From: Colocasia esculenta
Lineage: Eukaryota; Streptophyta; Magnoliopsida; Alismatales; Araceae
DNA length: 64,000 nucleotides
Direction of reading: 5' to 3'
Assembly: GCA_014218235.1 (NCBI GenBank)
Contig: CM024753.1
Coordinates: forward strand, 183,372,348-183,436,347
This document shows positions 43,566 to 56,645 of this stretch, one piece after another (positions within the stretch are counted from its first letter, which is position 1; each line of letters begins with the position of its first letter). The notes beneath the pieces are model-generated. The model searched no databases. It was not told where the DNA came from and saw only the letters and a program-made list of their open reading frames with translations. The position numbers and the translations under genes are program-made.

Positions 43566-44000
43566 AAATTTTGTTAGAAACTTTAGTTGCTCTTGTAATT
43601 TATAATGATTATTGGCATGATATTTGTTTAGATAGCTAATTGATAGTTATATACTATTTTTTAAATTTTATTATTCTCAATAAAAATATGATTCATGGAG
43701 CACATAATGATGGTGAGAGGAGAGAGTATTGGGAGAGGCTCTACTTCCTCCTCTGCACCGTCTATTCCAGGTATACATTGACTACAATCTTTGCCCATAT
43801 GTGTATATTAAATTTTTATCTGCTAATGTGATATTTTTTTACAGGATCTGCTAGTGTGAGGGGAGAGGGAACTCAGAGGGGATCTACTTCCTCCTCTACA
43901 CATTCTGTTATAGGTATACATTGACTAAAATCTTTGCCAATATGTGAATATTAAGCATGATATCTATTAATGATGCTTGATTTTTATAGGCCCGAGTGCC
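43566..44000. other. AT-rich spacer within CACTA remains
   Basis: AT-rich, with two similar short stretches around GAGAGG...CTACTTCCTCCTCT...TTCYAGGTATACATTGACTA (about 43730 and 43870). These look like duplicated exon/intron borders. No gene is supportable. Confidence 0.5.
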
Positions 44001-44865
44001 CCTCTACCAGTTGCAGAGGGCACACCATCAGCACCACTGTCCTCGGTACCATTGACTGGTACATGCATGTTTTGATTCTTTCTACATTTTATTTTTAGAT
44101 GTTGCCAGTTAGTTTATAAATTATGAAAAGACTGGTGATCTACTATCATTTTATTTGCAATAGATGTCGCCAGTCATCACGAGGGCGATGAGCGAGAGTT
44201 CGGTCCAGGATGCTTGTCGTGTTGGATTTATGGGTAAACATAATTATTCATTAATTATATTTGTTATCACTCCATAAATTTTGTAATACAAACTATTTTA
44301 ACTCGTGTATTTGCAGAGAAAAAATAGAGCCTAGTGGGGCTTCCCGTTATATTACATCTCTCTTTCAACCGCATGTTCCTAGTCATGTATTCTCCACAAG
44401 ATAATTTTCGATGGGCGTCCAGGATTCATTGTTAGACATGTTCATAATATGAATTTTAATCATTTTAAGTCATGTCATTCTCATCTCTGTCATTAATTGT
44501 ACCAATTGGGCAATTTAATTTCCTTACAGTGTCGATATGAGTTCACGAGAGAAGCGGATGTCCCAAAAGCAAGACATGTATGGGAAGCTACTGCTCATAC
44601 CAATTATAGAAAGATAGTGTGGGAGGCTCGGGAGAAGATGACAAAACTTTATGACAGCCAGGATCCAAATATGTGGAAGGAGTAAGGCCCGGGGTGGATG
44701 AGGAGGGAGTATTGGGAGCAACTCTGTGCCAGATGGGGCAGTTCTCGATGGCAAGAGACATCCTAGGCAGCCAAAGCCAATCGAGCCGCACAACTAGAAA
44801 AAAATTTACATAGGAGCGAGTCGTTGTCTTACCGACCCACAAAGACAAAATGGTAAGAAACTTTC
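44000..44865 (+). pseudogene. Second CACTA coding unit (Transposase_24 / Ptta-like)
   Basis: At 44497-44685 the segment RYEFTREADVPKARHVWEATAH is followed after a stop by RREYWEQLCARWGSSRWQETS and NLHRSESLSYRPTKTKW. This fits the plant Ptta/En/Spm accessory transposase domain that often accompanies tnp2. Intron-like gaps with GT/AG borders precede it. Same strand as the transposase upstream, so probably the same element. Confidence 0.6.
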
Positions 44866-44904
44866 TTATTGACTAATATCTTATTAACATATATCCTAAT
44901 TTTT

Positions 44905-46140
44905 ATGAATTTAAAACAGACTTAGATACTCTAGCGTCCCCCCTCATTTTGCGAGGTATTTGAAAGGACTCATAAGAGGAGGAGGATTGATATATTTGTC
45001 AGCGAAAGTGCTTGCTCGATTGCACAAATATAAGAATGATTTTAAGTCTTTCATGTACCATAGTACCTTGAGAGAATACATAGACAAATCTAATGATGAT
45101 GCTTAAATGGATTAATTGGAAAGTTGCAACATCGTAGAAGACAACAAATTCTATGACAAGATCTCACGTTACTTGCAAGTAGTCATACCTCTTGTCAATG
45201 TCCTAAGAACGGTGGATGGCGATGACAAAAATGATACATGGTATTTGTACAAGCCATGAGGTCATAGCCTATGCCAAGTTAGATTGCAGAAATCCCTTCT
45301 TAGAGAGTACCAAAAATGGTGGAGAATAATTGACCGTAGATGGGAGAACACATTATACCATGATTTACATGCAGTTGGTGAGTGATTAATTGTACTGATA
45401 TTAAGTTCAATGTCATTTATGCTAATTTACATCTTATATTCATTTAATTATCCACAAATGTAAGTTATTTCCCCAACCCTCGATTTATATATGATGCCAA
45501 TGCAAACCTTGATGGCAAGGTGCTTCAAGGCACCTTAAAAGTCATTTTTAGTTTATCTAGGACACTTGAAAAGAGACTACAAGTTATATTTTATTGATTT
45601 TATCAACAGGAGGAAAAAAATACTTAATTATTGGTGTTAATCTATTACTTTGTCCTTATAGATGGACGCATATAGAATGAGAACTGAGACATATTCTGAC
45701 ACATAATTATAATATGTTGTGGGAAGAGTGTGCCCATGTACTAAATATTCACTTACATCAGCTTAAATTGAGTCAATATGTATCAATACATCATGAAGAA
45801 TTGATCTTCATTTACATCTTACATTTATTTGTTTATGGTTAGTGGAACAACTAAGTGGGGGATAATAGTGAACAATAGGGATTTGTGCAGTGACTTACAT
45901 TGCAATTAGGGGGTTGAGCCAAGTAACAACAACAAGCCAATGTGAAAGGAATTGGAACACGATCAGTCTTATATACTTAAAAGTTCGCGATCAACTAAAG
46001 ATTGAATGGCTAGAAAAATTGGTTTATCACCACTACAACATGAGATTGAGAATAAACTACATGAACCTGAGACAACAGTTGAGGGACAAATGCGTTGCAG
46101 ACAATAGTACTGACCAAATTAATGTGGACATTATTTGATG
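44905..46140 (+). pseudogene. hAT-family transposase remnant
   Basis: Pieces in order: IPLVNVLRTVDGDDKN (about 45190), WWRIIDRRWENTLYHDLHAVG (45318-45378), an intron-like gap, YFPNPRFIYDANANLDGKV (about 45470), and the C-terminal dimerisation region AIRGLSQVTTTSQCERNWNTIS ... LEKLVYHHYNMRL (45900-46060). Stops and frame changes interrupt it. hAT transposases act as dimers through this C-terminal region. Confidence 0.8.
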
Positions 46141-47774
46141 ATGAGAATCTCTTGCAATCATGGGTTGAGGTACGAGAGCAGGTTGATGAGTCCGTTTTTT
46201 ATCCTGATGACAAAACATAGGCAGAAGGTATGTTAGATGGAGATTAACCAAGGGATCCAAAATCTAGACAGCCAACAAAGTGGCCAAGATGACACATGAG
46301 CAATAGAGAAACAAAAAGCAATTTGAGTTTGTTGATGACACTGAATAGCAACATGAATTTGTGCCAGCTTGATACTCAGAATCAGATAGTAGGCTAGTGA
46401 CCCTTAGAATGGTCCAGCCAATTCCATCCTTAAGAAGAAATATATTAGTCCATGACATGATTGAGAGAACAATTGTTGCTACTCGAGACAACCCGACTTG
46501 AGAAGCTGAAGCAAGTTTATGTAAGAGCAATGCCACAGGGAAAAGGACTCATTACAACGATGCACGAGATAGACACACAAAAAAAAGAGTCAAAGATTAG
46601 AAGGTGTTTAGTTTCTTATGCTTATGATTATGATGAAGGTGATACTACTAGTGGTGACATGTATACAGTTATAGTGAAGGAGGACATGATTCCGAAGGCA
46701 CTACGGACATTAATCAATTTATGGAGATGGCTAACATGAGACGGACATGTATAGGTGGAGTTATCAATCATAATTCAATTTCATCATGTTCCAGCCAATT
46801 GCAATTATAGATCAACATCCTCTTCTTATTCTGAAAATCATGTTTTTTAATGTTGATTTTGAATTCCAATCAAGCCAACAACTTTTAACTCAGAGGGATC
46901 GAAAAAGGGATGCACGACTTAATTGCATAATTATTTGGTTACAGTGAATATATAAAATATATGCAGATTTTTTATGTGTATCAAAAGACAACAGCTAGAT
47001 GATGAGGGAGAAATTCTTCTAACTATTACCCATATTAGTGTATCATTATTTGTGTAGAGATCGTTTAATTTATGTGATTGTAATGTATATTGCACTGCTT
47101 GAACTTACTCCATGTTCAATATGTAGTGAATATTAATTTAACATGTCCAAATACCTATTCTGAAATTTTTCATAAATTTTATGATTTTTTTAAGTGCCTT
47201 GGACAGGTTTGGGCCGAAAACTAAAACCAAAATGTTTCCATTTCGGACCCGGTTGAGGCCGAAACCAGACATTAACATCTTTGGAGCAAATGAAAGCACA
47301 TGTAAAGAGTTAGAATAGCATCTTGAACCACACATTCTAGTAATAATGAAGATTCCTATCCAACCCCCGCTACATGATTGAATTAACCACTCTCTCAACA
47401 CATGACAAACAACTCTAAAAATATTGGGCAAAACAATGAAGGTACCGCGGACTTGGTAACCTGGCAGTCGGGAGCAGCGTTAGGTAAGTGTCAACAAATA
47501 AAAGAACTGAGTACTAATCTGAAGGATGACCAACTGTGCCACTGTACACATGATCCATTGTGATGTTGCGTGAAACCAGAAAAAATAAAAAAGAATACAA
47601 AAAGAAAGATGCCGGCCATTAGATAGTCTTGTGTTCCCCACCGGAATTTCAACTGCTCCTAGCAATGTATCTCTGAAGTCTTTTTTCTGTGGAAGCAAAT
47701 GAGGAATGTTCGTCCTTGCTCTTCCGATCTTGTGGGAGATTCAAGTTCATCAAAAGAAATGGGTTACAGATATT
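46140..47774. other. Degenerate hAT tail and intergenic DNA
   Basis: 46150-46740 still shows acidic, hAT-tail-like reading on the plus strand, but no intact gene. 46740-47774 is AT-rich with no feature I can support, other than serving as the 3' flank of the gene at 47775-51454. Confidence 0.5.
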
Positions 47775-50700
47775 TTAGTACTTGATCACATGTCGGCGTA
47801 GCCAGAGTTCATACATGACCATGTGGAAAGCATCATATGGCACTGGAGGTGAATGCCACTGAAAATGCTTTTGGACCTGATAAACATCCCAAAACAGATC
47901 AGTGGAGTCATTACCTAACGTACAACTCTTGGCGAAGAGAATACGAATCAATTCTTTGCCTGATATGCACAGAGCTAGAGCTGTGTCAGGTACATATAGG
48001 ACCAACAAGAGCAAAGAATTTACACTTGTTTAAACTGATTAAAACATGCTTAACGATTTACTAAAACTAAGAAATGGTAACCACAATGCCATGGGAGGCC
48101 AAGGAACAAATGTTAATCAACAATTTCTGATCACGCATAAGAAAACATTTTGGCCTTAATCTCAGAAAAGCATACCTCAACTAATGTATTGTGCAACATG
48201 GCAAATTCTTCATCAGATATGGACTTGAGAATAGATTTAAGATTGTAGACATCACTCTCCCTGAGTATGAGAGAGAACTTCCTCCAATCAAGAATGTCAT
48301 TGAATGGCAGATCATAGTAGTTGGACAAAATTACTGAAACGAAAATCAACTTCTTTAGAAAGTTATTACTAAAATACAAGAGGGAACTATGTGCAGAAAA
48401 TGAATTCTTGATGTCTCTTGACAAATAGCAGTTAAAATTCGGTAAAGTAAATGGTCATAAACTTCTCCAAGCGCACGACTAAGATGCTACCGGATGCCTT
48501 TTTCTCACCTGGGACACATCCATAATGAATGGAATCAGCTATGCGAGCGCTATTCACCTGGGAACCACCAGGGCATATGCAAAATTTAGTTCTATAAAAT
48601 GTTTTCTGATAAACAAGCTCTCCAACTGCTCTGCTTATTCGATTATTGCTGATAGCAAGCTCTGTGTCATTTTCCCATACACGTGCAAGAATGACTCTTA
48701 TCTTAGAGTTGCGATGGCCAGCCCAGAATCCAAGTATAGTCCTGCAAATAGTCAGGGTTACAGTTCGAAAATCAGAACTTGAAAAGAACTTACAATAGCT
48801 ATAGCATATCATTATATATGTCCCCTGCTACCTATTGGAGCCACAAACACATAAGCAAAGGGTGAGGCAACTATGCAATCTTTCAGAAAGCTACTGATAT
48901 GCGAGATACCAACTTGCGGCACCATGACCAACTTGAAGAGAGATAAAACTAGGAAATTGAGAAAAGACAAGGTAAACCAAAAAAATTGCTAAAGCAACCA
49001 CCAACATATAATGCATAATGAAAAGGAAAAGCAACCTACGCGGGAGAAAGAATGACAACAATTAGTAGAGATTATTCCTCAACATGACGAACTATATGAT
49101 AACTTCAGAACTTGATTCCATTAACTTATCAAAACATAAGGTTAATGATGAAAAGAAGTGACCTAGAAGCATGATTGGCCGTGCTGCCGCGATCGCATGG
49201 CCAATGTGGGCCCTGGCACAGCTGGGACGCCCATCAATGGACCCCCACTGAACCCCCCCCCCCAAAAAAAAAAAAAACTTCCCGGCAGCCCCCTTCCCCA
49301 CCCCTAGCAGCCCCCCGCACCTCCGCCCCACCCACCCCTGGCGCTTCCCTCCCCTCCCCAATGCTGGCACACCTCACTGGCTGAGAGACTTGCGGCGGAC
49401 TGCAGAGGGGGCAGCTGGCGTGGTTGCCCAGCATTGGCGCTGCAAGGGCCACGCGGGAGGCCTCACTTTCACGTCTTCTTCGGTGGGGGAGGAGACCTCC
49501 GGGGAGCGCGGGAGGGGGTGGGGATCGCCGGGGGGTGGGGAGGGGGTCGCCGTGCCACCGCTGAGGAGACGGAGAGTGCTGGGGCTCGGGAGGGGGACGC
49601 CGTGACAGGGGGTGCAGCATGGGGAGAAGGGGGAAGGGCAGCCAGCGTGGGGAGAAGGGAGAGGGAAGGATGACAAAGGGGGGAGGGGGGCACGTACCGG
49701 TGCGGTACGTGCTGTGCCGTATCGTACCGTACCATGCCAGTGGGAGCTCGGCACGGTCGGGTCCTATGGCACGGCAAACCCTGCCTAGAAAGCCGGAGAA
49801 CTACCTACAAAAGTTTTCAGCAGGATTAATGAAAGAAAATGTTGCCATACAAACATATAGGAAAAGTGACCCAGTGACAATTTTAACCCAGATAAATTAA
49901 AGTATTACCTACAATCTAAGGAAAATAAAAATAAAAATGCTTCAGCAATGCAGGATTAGCCAGCAGGGTTCTACAGATTGCTTTGGATCATGATTCTTCT
50001 TTTCTGGATGAATGATACCTGATTTCACCGGAAGAAACAAAAGGGACCATGAAATCAGAAGGCAAACAGAGAAAGTTCTTTATGTCCCCGGTGTTTGTTA
50101 AGTATGCCACAATTAGTAGAAAGAGCAAGTTCTACAGAAGCATTTACACACTATTCGCATGTCAAATCAAGAGGCACCCAAACACCAAATTTCAACATCA
50201 ATAGAAGAAAATTTTGGAGTCACAGACACAGATATGAAGCCTCAACCTGTTCTCAATATCATTTCCTCCAGCTGGGAGGGCAAATGGCTGCAGCACCTGA
50301 GGCAAGGCAACATCCTTGTGTGGGATGTACCCTACATCATAGCTTGGGGAACAAACCACCCGAATAGAATTCTTGACAAGAAAATGTAGCCCCTCTGTTG
50401 CTCTCACTCCAACATCATGGCAAGTTACAAAGAAGTGATCTGCTCCCAGTGTCCTGTTCCAATATGGGTATTTAGCTATCAAGCTCTCTACATAGTTCTG
50501 GACAATAATAGTCATATTCTCATATGATATTCCCTACACACAGAATGAGGACGCACCCAAATCAGGTTATTCATCCACATTGAAGTAACCATTTTGAGAC
50601 TTCAACATTCTGACAGGGAAAGTGCATTTTTACCTTCCCCCTCATCTTGTGGCAGGAGATTGGGATGAAGAAGAGGTCGGCCTTGTCAGGATTTTCCGTG

Positions 50701-51454
50701 CGGAAAGAACTCTCTCGGATGTTCTGGAAGAAGTAGCCCTCACTGGCGTACTTGCCAGTCAGCTTCCTGGGTGTCTGGTAGTACGTCTCCGGATCGCCAT
50801 CCGGGTATATATACACCTTGAACCTCCTCACCATCTCCTCATAATTCCTCCTGAATAACTCCGGTGTGCGGTACACATAGGAAGGCGAAGAAGGGACATC
50901 TTCAGTGGGGGCATCACCGCCTGTTGCAACTGGAACCACCTTTGGCGATCACAAAAGAGCGTCAAAGGAATCAATAACGAAGTTATTGAACTAAAAGCTA
51001 GATTCGTACGATGATTTCAGGAAAAAAAATAAATTCTTAAATCAGTTGCTCGTACACAAAGAACCAGTTATAACCATGAGAATATGATTTTCTGGATAAA
51101 AATGTCAAATCCAAAATTCGGTCTCCTGCGGACGAGCAATTAGAACTCTTGAAGAACTTCGCGACACTGCCGTCAATTCAAACACCGTCTTTCTTCGAAA
51201 ATATAGACATCTCGAAGCATAGACTCCTCAACACGTTCGCAGGTAACGGCGTTGGCATCATAATCCAGGAAAAAAAACAATACCTGAGGGGGCACAAAAG
51301 TGGATACATCGACGCGGTAGTTGGGAGGGGGGCGGAGGGATCGGATGGAGACGAAACTGAGGGTGACGAGGGTGAGGACGGCGAAGGTGAGCAAGGCGCG
51401 GTGCGGCGAGCAGGGGAAGGAGAAGGGCAGCTGCGCCGCCGGCTTCCCCGCCAT
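47775..51454 (-). CDS. Exostosin-family (GT47) glycosyltransferase, six exons, 418 aa
   Basis: Probable Golgi type II glycosyltransferase of cell-wall polysaccharide synthesis; the exact sugar transferred is unknown. Exons on the minus strand: 51284-51454, 50634-50939, 50247-50533, 48509-48741, 48176-48333, 47775-47876. All introns are GT-AG, and the sum is 1257 bp with consistent phase. Exon 1 encodes a short basic N terminus and a signal anchor (LLTFAVLTLVTLSFVSI). The exostosin domain follows: VYIYPDGDPETYY, FFIPISCHKMRGK, YPYWNRTLGADHFFVTCHDVG, IPHKDVALP, FWAGHRNSKIRVILA, FCICPGGSQVNSARIADSIHYGCVP, ILSNYYDLPFNDILDW, ending HVIKY. Only the exon 2 acceptor (CCAAAG) is weak. It appears intact and is the only host gene in the window. 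Intron 3 carries a GC-rich insertion. Confidence 0.93.
49160..49795. other. GC-rich low-complexity insertion in intron 3 of the GT47 gene
   Basis: About 635 bp of very GC-rich DNA within AT-rich intron sequence. The left half is C-rich on the plus strand, with a C-run and A-run at about 49253-49277; the right half is G-rich. A 10 bp inverted repeat CCAATGCTGG/CCAGCATTGG straddles the switch, and a hairpin CACGTACCG-GTG-CGGTACGTG lies at about 49699-49719. Long open frames here are compositional. It may be a non-autonomous transposon. Confidence 0.6.
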
Positions 51455-52962
51455 CGCAGGTGCCTGGGGTCGATCTTTTCGCCGGATCTCGCCCGCCCTC
51501 AGGGTCGTGGCGACAGTGGATCCCGCCAGAGGCCGAGGAGAGAAAGAAGAGGGGGAGGAGGAGAGTGGCGCACAGGAGTGTGGTGTAGGAGACTCTGTTG
51601 CCGCGGACGGTGACCCTTTGCCGTCCTATCGGTGGACCATCGATCGAACGGCAAAACGTCGCGCTTTTTAGAGGGGGCGACGGTGGGCGGGGCTTCGGAT
51701 ACGGTCCGGCACCGTGAGTGTGGACAAATTTTGAGGTGGCTCCGCTCGTTGGATTTGGAGAAGAGAAATGTTTACCGGCAGAACTATAATACAATGATAA
51801 ATGTTCTGTTAAAAGTGATAAATAAGTTTTTAGATAGATAATTTTACTATCCTTCTTTTTTTAGAGAAATGTTGAGTGTAAAGGTCAAAAAATAGTTGTT
51901 AAGATTTTATTGTCCAATCTTTACAAGTTTTTAAATTTGTTTGACGAGTGAAACGTTAAGTTGCACTAACTAGTGGTTCTAGGAGAGTGGTTTTGAGAGT
52001 GAACCTTCCGAAGTTTAATTTAGATAATCGGCCAAAATGACGGAGAATTGAGGAGAGGAGTGTAAGAGCCAGATAGTTAGGGAGAGAATGAACCCTTCTT
52101 TGAACGGGCTATCCTATTGCATTTGGTTGTTTATACGTGTCCCGATTGTCTCTTTATGTGGTGGTTCCTTTTAAGCACGTGTCAAGAGTTTTTTGAGTGC
52201 ATCACTCCTTTCCATGCATGCAATCATGCCATACAGGGGAATAGTGGAGTGTGCACCATGCAGGAGTAGTCGTTGGAGTGGGCTAGAATTAAAGGGGGCG
52301 TGTACCATTCTAGCAATATAGGTCGTTGACTACTTTGAGATAAAGGGAAGTGCTGGGAGGGGAACCTTCTTCTGCTATTGTAGACGTGCACCATGCAGTC
52401 GGTAGGTCATGCCTTGGCATGGCAAGGATGGGTCAGTTGACAGATGTAGGGCATCCTACACCATAGAGGGAGAGGCCTTAATGTGTCCTGAGGGGGCCGA
52501 GGACTCGACTTTGGTGAATATTTGGACCATTCAAAGGTGATGGGCTTGGGGGCGAGGAGCTAGAGCTCATATGGGCAAAGTCCATCTTGGTTCCTCCACT
52601 CGGGCCACCACTGGAGAGCGGGGCTCGATTGGGCCCATCCCTATTCCCTTGTGTTGATGGGTCGAGCAAGTTGATGGGTCGAGCAAATGGGCATTACTAG
52701 AGTAGGCCAGTTTTATCTCATCTCACTTCCGCCCTACTCTCAAGCTTAAGAGATTTAGGCCCAAGTGTAGGTTCAAAGAGAACGACGCTATTGCCTTAGT
52801 GCCTGGAGATGGCTTCATCTACTATTGTGTGTCGTGGCCGATCAATGTTTGAGAGACATTGACACCACTCCTCGATCTCTTGGGAAAAGGTGATTGCTAA
52901 TAGCCATTACAGATCAGGTTGGGTGCCTAGCAACCGTTAGCTAAGGGCTTTGATGGCTCCTG
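51455..52962. other. Upstream region of the GT47 gene and intergenic DNA
   Basis: 51455-51700 is GC-rich, and probably the 5' UTR and proximal promoter of the gene. From about 51720 it becomes AT-rich. I see no clear TATA box, gene or repeat array up to the LTR at 52963. Confidence 0.5.
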
Positions 52963-55900
52963 TGTTGCTCAAGTTATGGAGACCCAGAGGTGGGTGAATA
53001 GATCTAATCAGATTAAATCAATTAATAAAAATGATAGCAGAAGCAAAAATGCAAATCACAACAAACACACAAGGAGACAAGCTATTTTTATCATAGGAGC
53101 TGAACCACTCAGTCCCTAAGTCTAATCCTTCAGAAAAGACACCTTGAGCTTTCACTATCTAGCTAAATCAGCTACAACAATCTCTACTGCACAATCCGCA
53201 CTTAGGTTCTCCCGTTTTTCTAAGGAGAATAGCTAGATATCAACCTCTAGTCAATTATAATTAACCCCATCATGCAAAACCCACATATAGGTTCTCCTTT
53301 ATCCAAAGGGGAAGTACACCAGCTTACGCTTCATGTAGGAGGTACACTTTTAAAAATCAAGACTACAAGATGTCAACTTACTGCCTTCCTAGAAGACTGA
53401 TGTGGCATAATAAAGCTCAGACTGAAGCCAACATGAATAGAAACTCATAAAGATTGAAAGTATTGAAGATTTTGTGTTGGTGTAGGAACTCAGAGTTGAC
53501 GAAGATTGCTTGCAAAACATGAGTAAATGCTTTTCTCTCTCAAGAAGAATTCTCAGGTGATGCTTTGAAGAAAATGAGAGATTTCTCTATGCAGAACTAG
53601 ACTTTCTTTCACTTGAGTAGGACACTTAGGCTTTTTTGAATGATCGCTCAATTTGCTAACTTTCTTATTTGTTCACTCCACAAGTTGTTCTTATTTGGAT
53701 AACAACATTCTATTTATAATGCTTCAATTAGTATTGCTTCTTTATGGTTCTTCAAGTGTTGTATCCATCAGACTCATTCATTTCACCGTTGAGCTTTTGG
53801 CTTCTAATCCTTATGTAAACCATGCACAAAAGCAGCAAGCTTCCATTTTGCTTTTTGCTTTTTTCATGGTCAATAGAACATATACACCACTTATCCCTTT
53901 AGTAGTACAAAAAAGTGATTCTGATAGAAAAATGAGATCTTCTTGTCAGTAGTTAAATGTATATGTTTAAATAAAAAAAAATTGTTTGCTAAGCTAAGTA
54001 AAAATTTAAACTTAATTTAACCTAGTGCACCATTATCAAAGACTTAGTCAGAAGATGATTAAAGATAAATGACCAAAATGGAAACTGTTACAGGTTGCAT
54101 GCTGCAGCACAATCTCCAAGTCATATGTTTTGATAAATTAACAAAACACTTATGTATTGATTTAAATGATTAAAAAAATCTTCAAGTATCAGATCATGTG
54201 ATTCATATGTCAAACAAATCATTTAAGAAAATCAACAAATGTCAATTGAATAAAGCTGATTTGAATATCTATTGAAATCATCTTAGCTGCTCAAGATAAT
54301 CGAAAAAAATCTTTACATGTTCAAAGATCTCGTAGAATATTCTAAATATTCGAAGTTTCGCTTCAAGTATTTGAACATCGTGATTTGATATTCGAATGTC
54401 ATCTTCAATATTCGATCATATGGTAAATAATATTCGAATATACATTCATATAATTGACTAAGTCTTCAGTTATTGTGCTTGATAATCAATTATATCGTCA
54501 AATATCATGGTTGATATTCGATTATGGTTCAAGGAATGGAATATGTGTTTTTTGATAATCAATTATTCTTTCAAATATCATGTTCGATCTTCACTTATGC
54601 TTCAGACAATCAAATATGTCTTTTGATAATGTTGCCCAAGCCATAGAGACCTAGAGGGGGTGAATAGGTTCTAACCATGATATTTATAAATATTTATTGG
54701 TTTAACAAAGTATAAACACTATCCAACCAAATAGTAAGAAAAACAAATAAACTTCTCATTAGTTGACAATAGATTAAATGATGAGCTAAGGATGTGATTG
54801 ATCATGCAAGAGAAAAATCAGTCACACAATCAAGCAAGCACGACACCAAAGTTTATCCTGGTTCGGTGTTGATCCACTCAACACCTACGTCCAGTTCTCA
54901 GGGACAAACTCCTTGAGCTTTCCACTACTCAACTGAAACCACAGCTCACGGATACAACATTGGATATCGACATCCAGCAGGTACTACAACTACCTAAACA
55001 CCTCAAGTTTTCACCTCTTTCCACAGGTGGAATCTACCCACCTGAACCACAGGTCTTTACTTGAGAGGTGGAACAATCACACCCAACAGAATCAAGTCTT
55101 CTCCTTCTAACCAAGAAGGAACACCACCAGATACAGACCTCTGGCCGGTCACCACAATTGCTGCCACACAGACAGATCTTCACCCCAAGGGTGGAAAATA
55201 CACCTGAATAATAGGTCTTCTACTTTCAAGGAGGAACACCACCAGATACAGACCTTTGGCCGGTCACTTCTATTTCTAGAGAGAGGATGTGTTGAGAAAA
55301 GAAAGTCTATGATGCTTGACAGATAAGGCACACAGTAAGTACAAATAATTTGTCCCAATAAATAGAAAAGATCAGCAGCAAGAAGCTCTTTGTCGTTGGA
55401 CCTTCAATGCTCAGCAAGTAAATGTTCTTGAGTTTTTACGGCCATAGCTGAGCAACTGAACTCTTTCCATCGAGGTTATCTTCTTCAGCAAGCTTTTCAT
55501 GTTGAGTAGGAAGAAGATTGGAATGGAAGCTTTTCTGGAGGATGGGCTTCTTTGCTCCTTTATATTGGCACTCAGATTGCACTTCAATTTTTTTGTTGGT
55601 ATATTCTATGTAGCTCCGGTGCGTTTTATTTTTTGAACAGTTCCATATGGCTTTTTAAAGTCGTCTTCTTTCGTAGCTGTTGGGTTGATTGTTGTCTCAC
55701 AGTGATGTGTACGTTAGACTTAGTTTTGACACGATCAACAAACATATCTTCTTTTTCTTTTTGTTGCCTTCGTTGCATATCCTCGTACAGATGGTTGGTG
55801 TACAATCCTAAGTTTCCATATACCATCAAAAAGTAGCTTATCTTGGCAGACCACAGTTGGCCTGTCTGATGCACATTTTAAGACAGATGTTATATATATA

Positions 55901-56645
55901 AAATAATCTATCAATCAATACATATTTGACGCACAAAAAGATCTTTTCAAAGATATGAACATTGAGCCCTTACGCAAGCAAAGTTGCTACAATATAACAA
56001 AGATATCATAAAATCTTCACCATACTTTTACGATAAAATAAATCTTCCTTTTAAAAAGTTCTGAGATGAGAGCAATCAAATATTCTTTTAGCACACATTA
56101 CTTCTTTTAGAATAGTCATAAAGTAATACTAGGTACATGCAGGATATATATCAAATTAAATAATTCTCATCCAAATGTTTGACACAAAAAGACACTTTTC
56201 ATAAGTTGCAAATGTACATTTACTGTGGTCAGGTTGTGAATAGAAGCACAGATATATATAGACCACATAGGCAAGTATTCTAAGTTGCAATCATGTCAAG
56301 AAAAAATGATTAAAACATTTTGAATGACATGTCAAACATTTCTTCTAAGATGATAGCAGAGATGCACTACAAGTTTATGGATTAAAATATGTCAAGATAA
56401 CAGGTCATAAGATGTGAACTACAAAATAACTGATTATTCTATGTTCATATGAAATAATCGATTATTTGACGAAGTTAAGGAAGAATAATTGATTCATTCA
56501 GATAACCGATTATTTGTTATACATGATCAAGAAATAATCGATTGGTGACTAAGTCCCATCGATTGGTGACCAACCTACCGATTGGTGACTAAGTCCCATC
56601 GATATTTGAAAACATAGAAAATAACCGATTATTTGTGGAGAGGAC
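52963..56645 (-). repeat. Copia-type LTR 1 (SIRE-related), interrupted
   Basis: Starts TGTTGCTCAAG with CCAGAGGTGGGTGAATAG inside, as in the LTRs of A and at 54630. Carries TTCGAA/TCGAT boxes around 54290-54610. It is split at 54629 by LTR 2. Its right end is lost at the start of the Gypsy LTR at about 56646. No internal coding region is attached, so it is probably a solo or truncated LTR. Confidence 0.6.
54630..56500 (-). repeat. Copia-type LTR 2, probable solo LTR inside LTR 1
   Basis: Starts TGTTGCCCAAGCC with CTAGAGGGGGTGAATAGG inside; includes TATCCTGGTTCGGTGTTG and CTACGTCCAG. I place its right end at 56500 (...ATTCA), because GATAA precedes it (54625-54629) and follows it (56501-56505), and the joined flanks resemble a repeat already present in LTR 1. 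The end is a best guess in a repetitive stretch. Confidence 0.5.

Noticed and set aside
47138..47431. 97-codon minus-strand frame
   Set aside because: No recognisable domain; the reading looks like degraded repeat DNA between hAT remains and the GT47 gene.
49234..49777. Several proline/arginine-rich frames
   Set aside because: Intronic GC-rich DNA open in many frames on both strands, a composition effect.
52940..52962. Possible tRNA-Met primer site next to LTR 1
   Set aside because: Only about 9 of 12 positions match and no internal region follows to the left.
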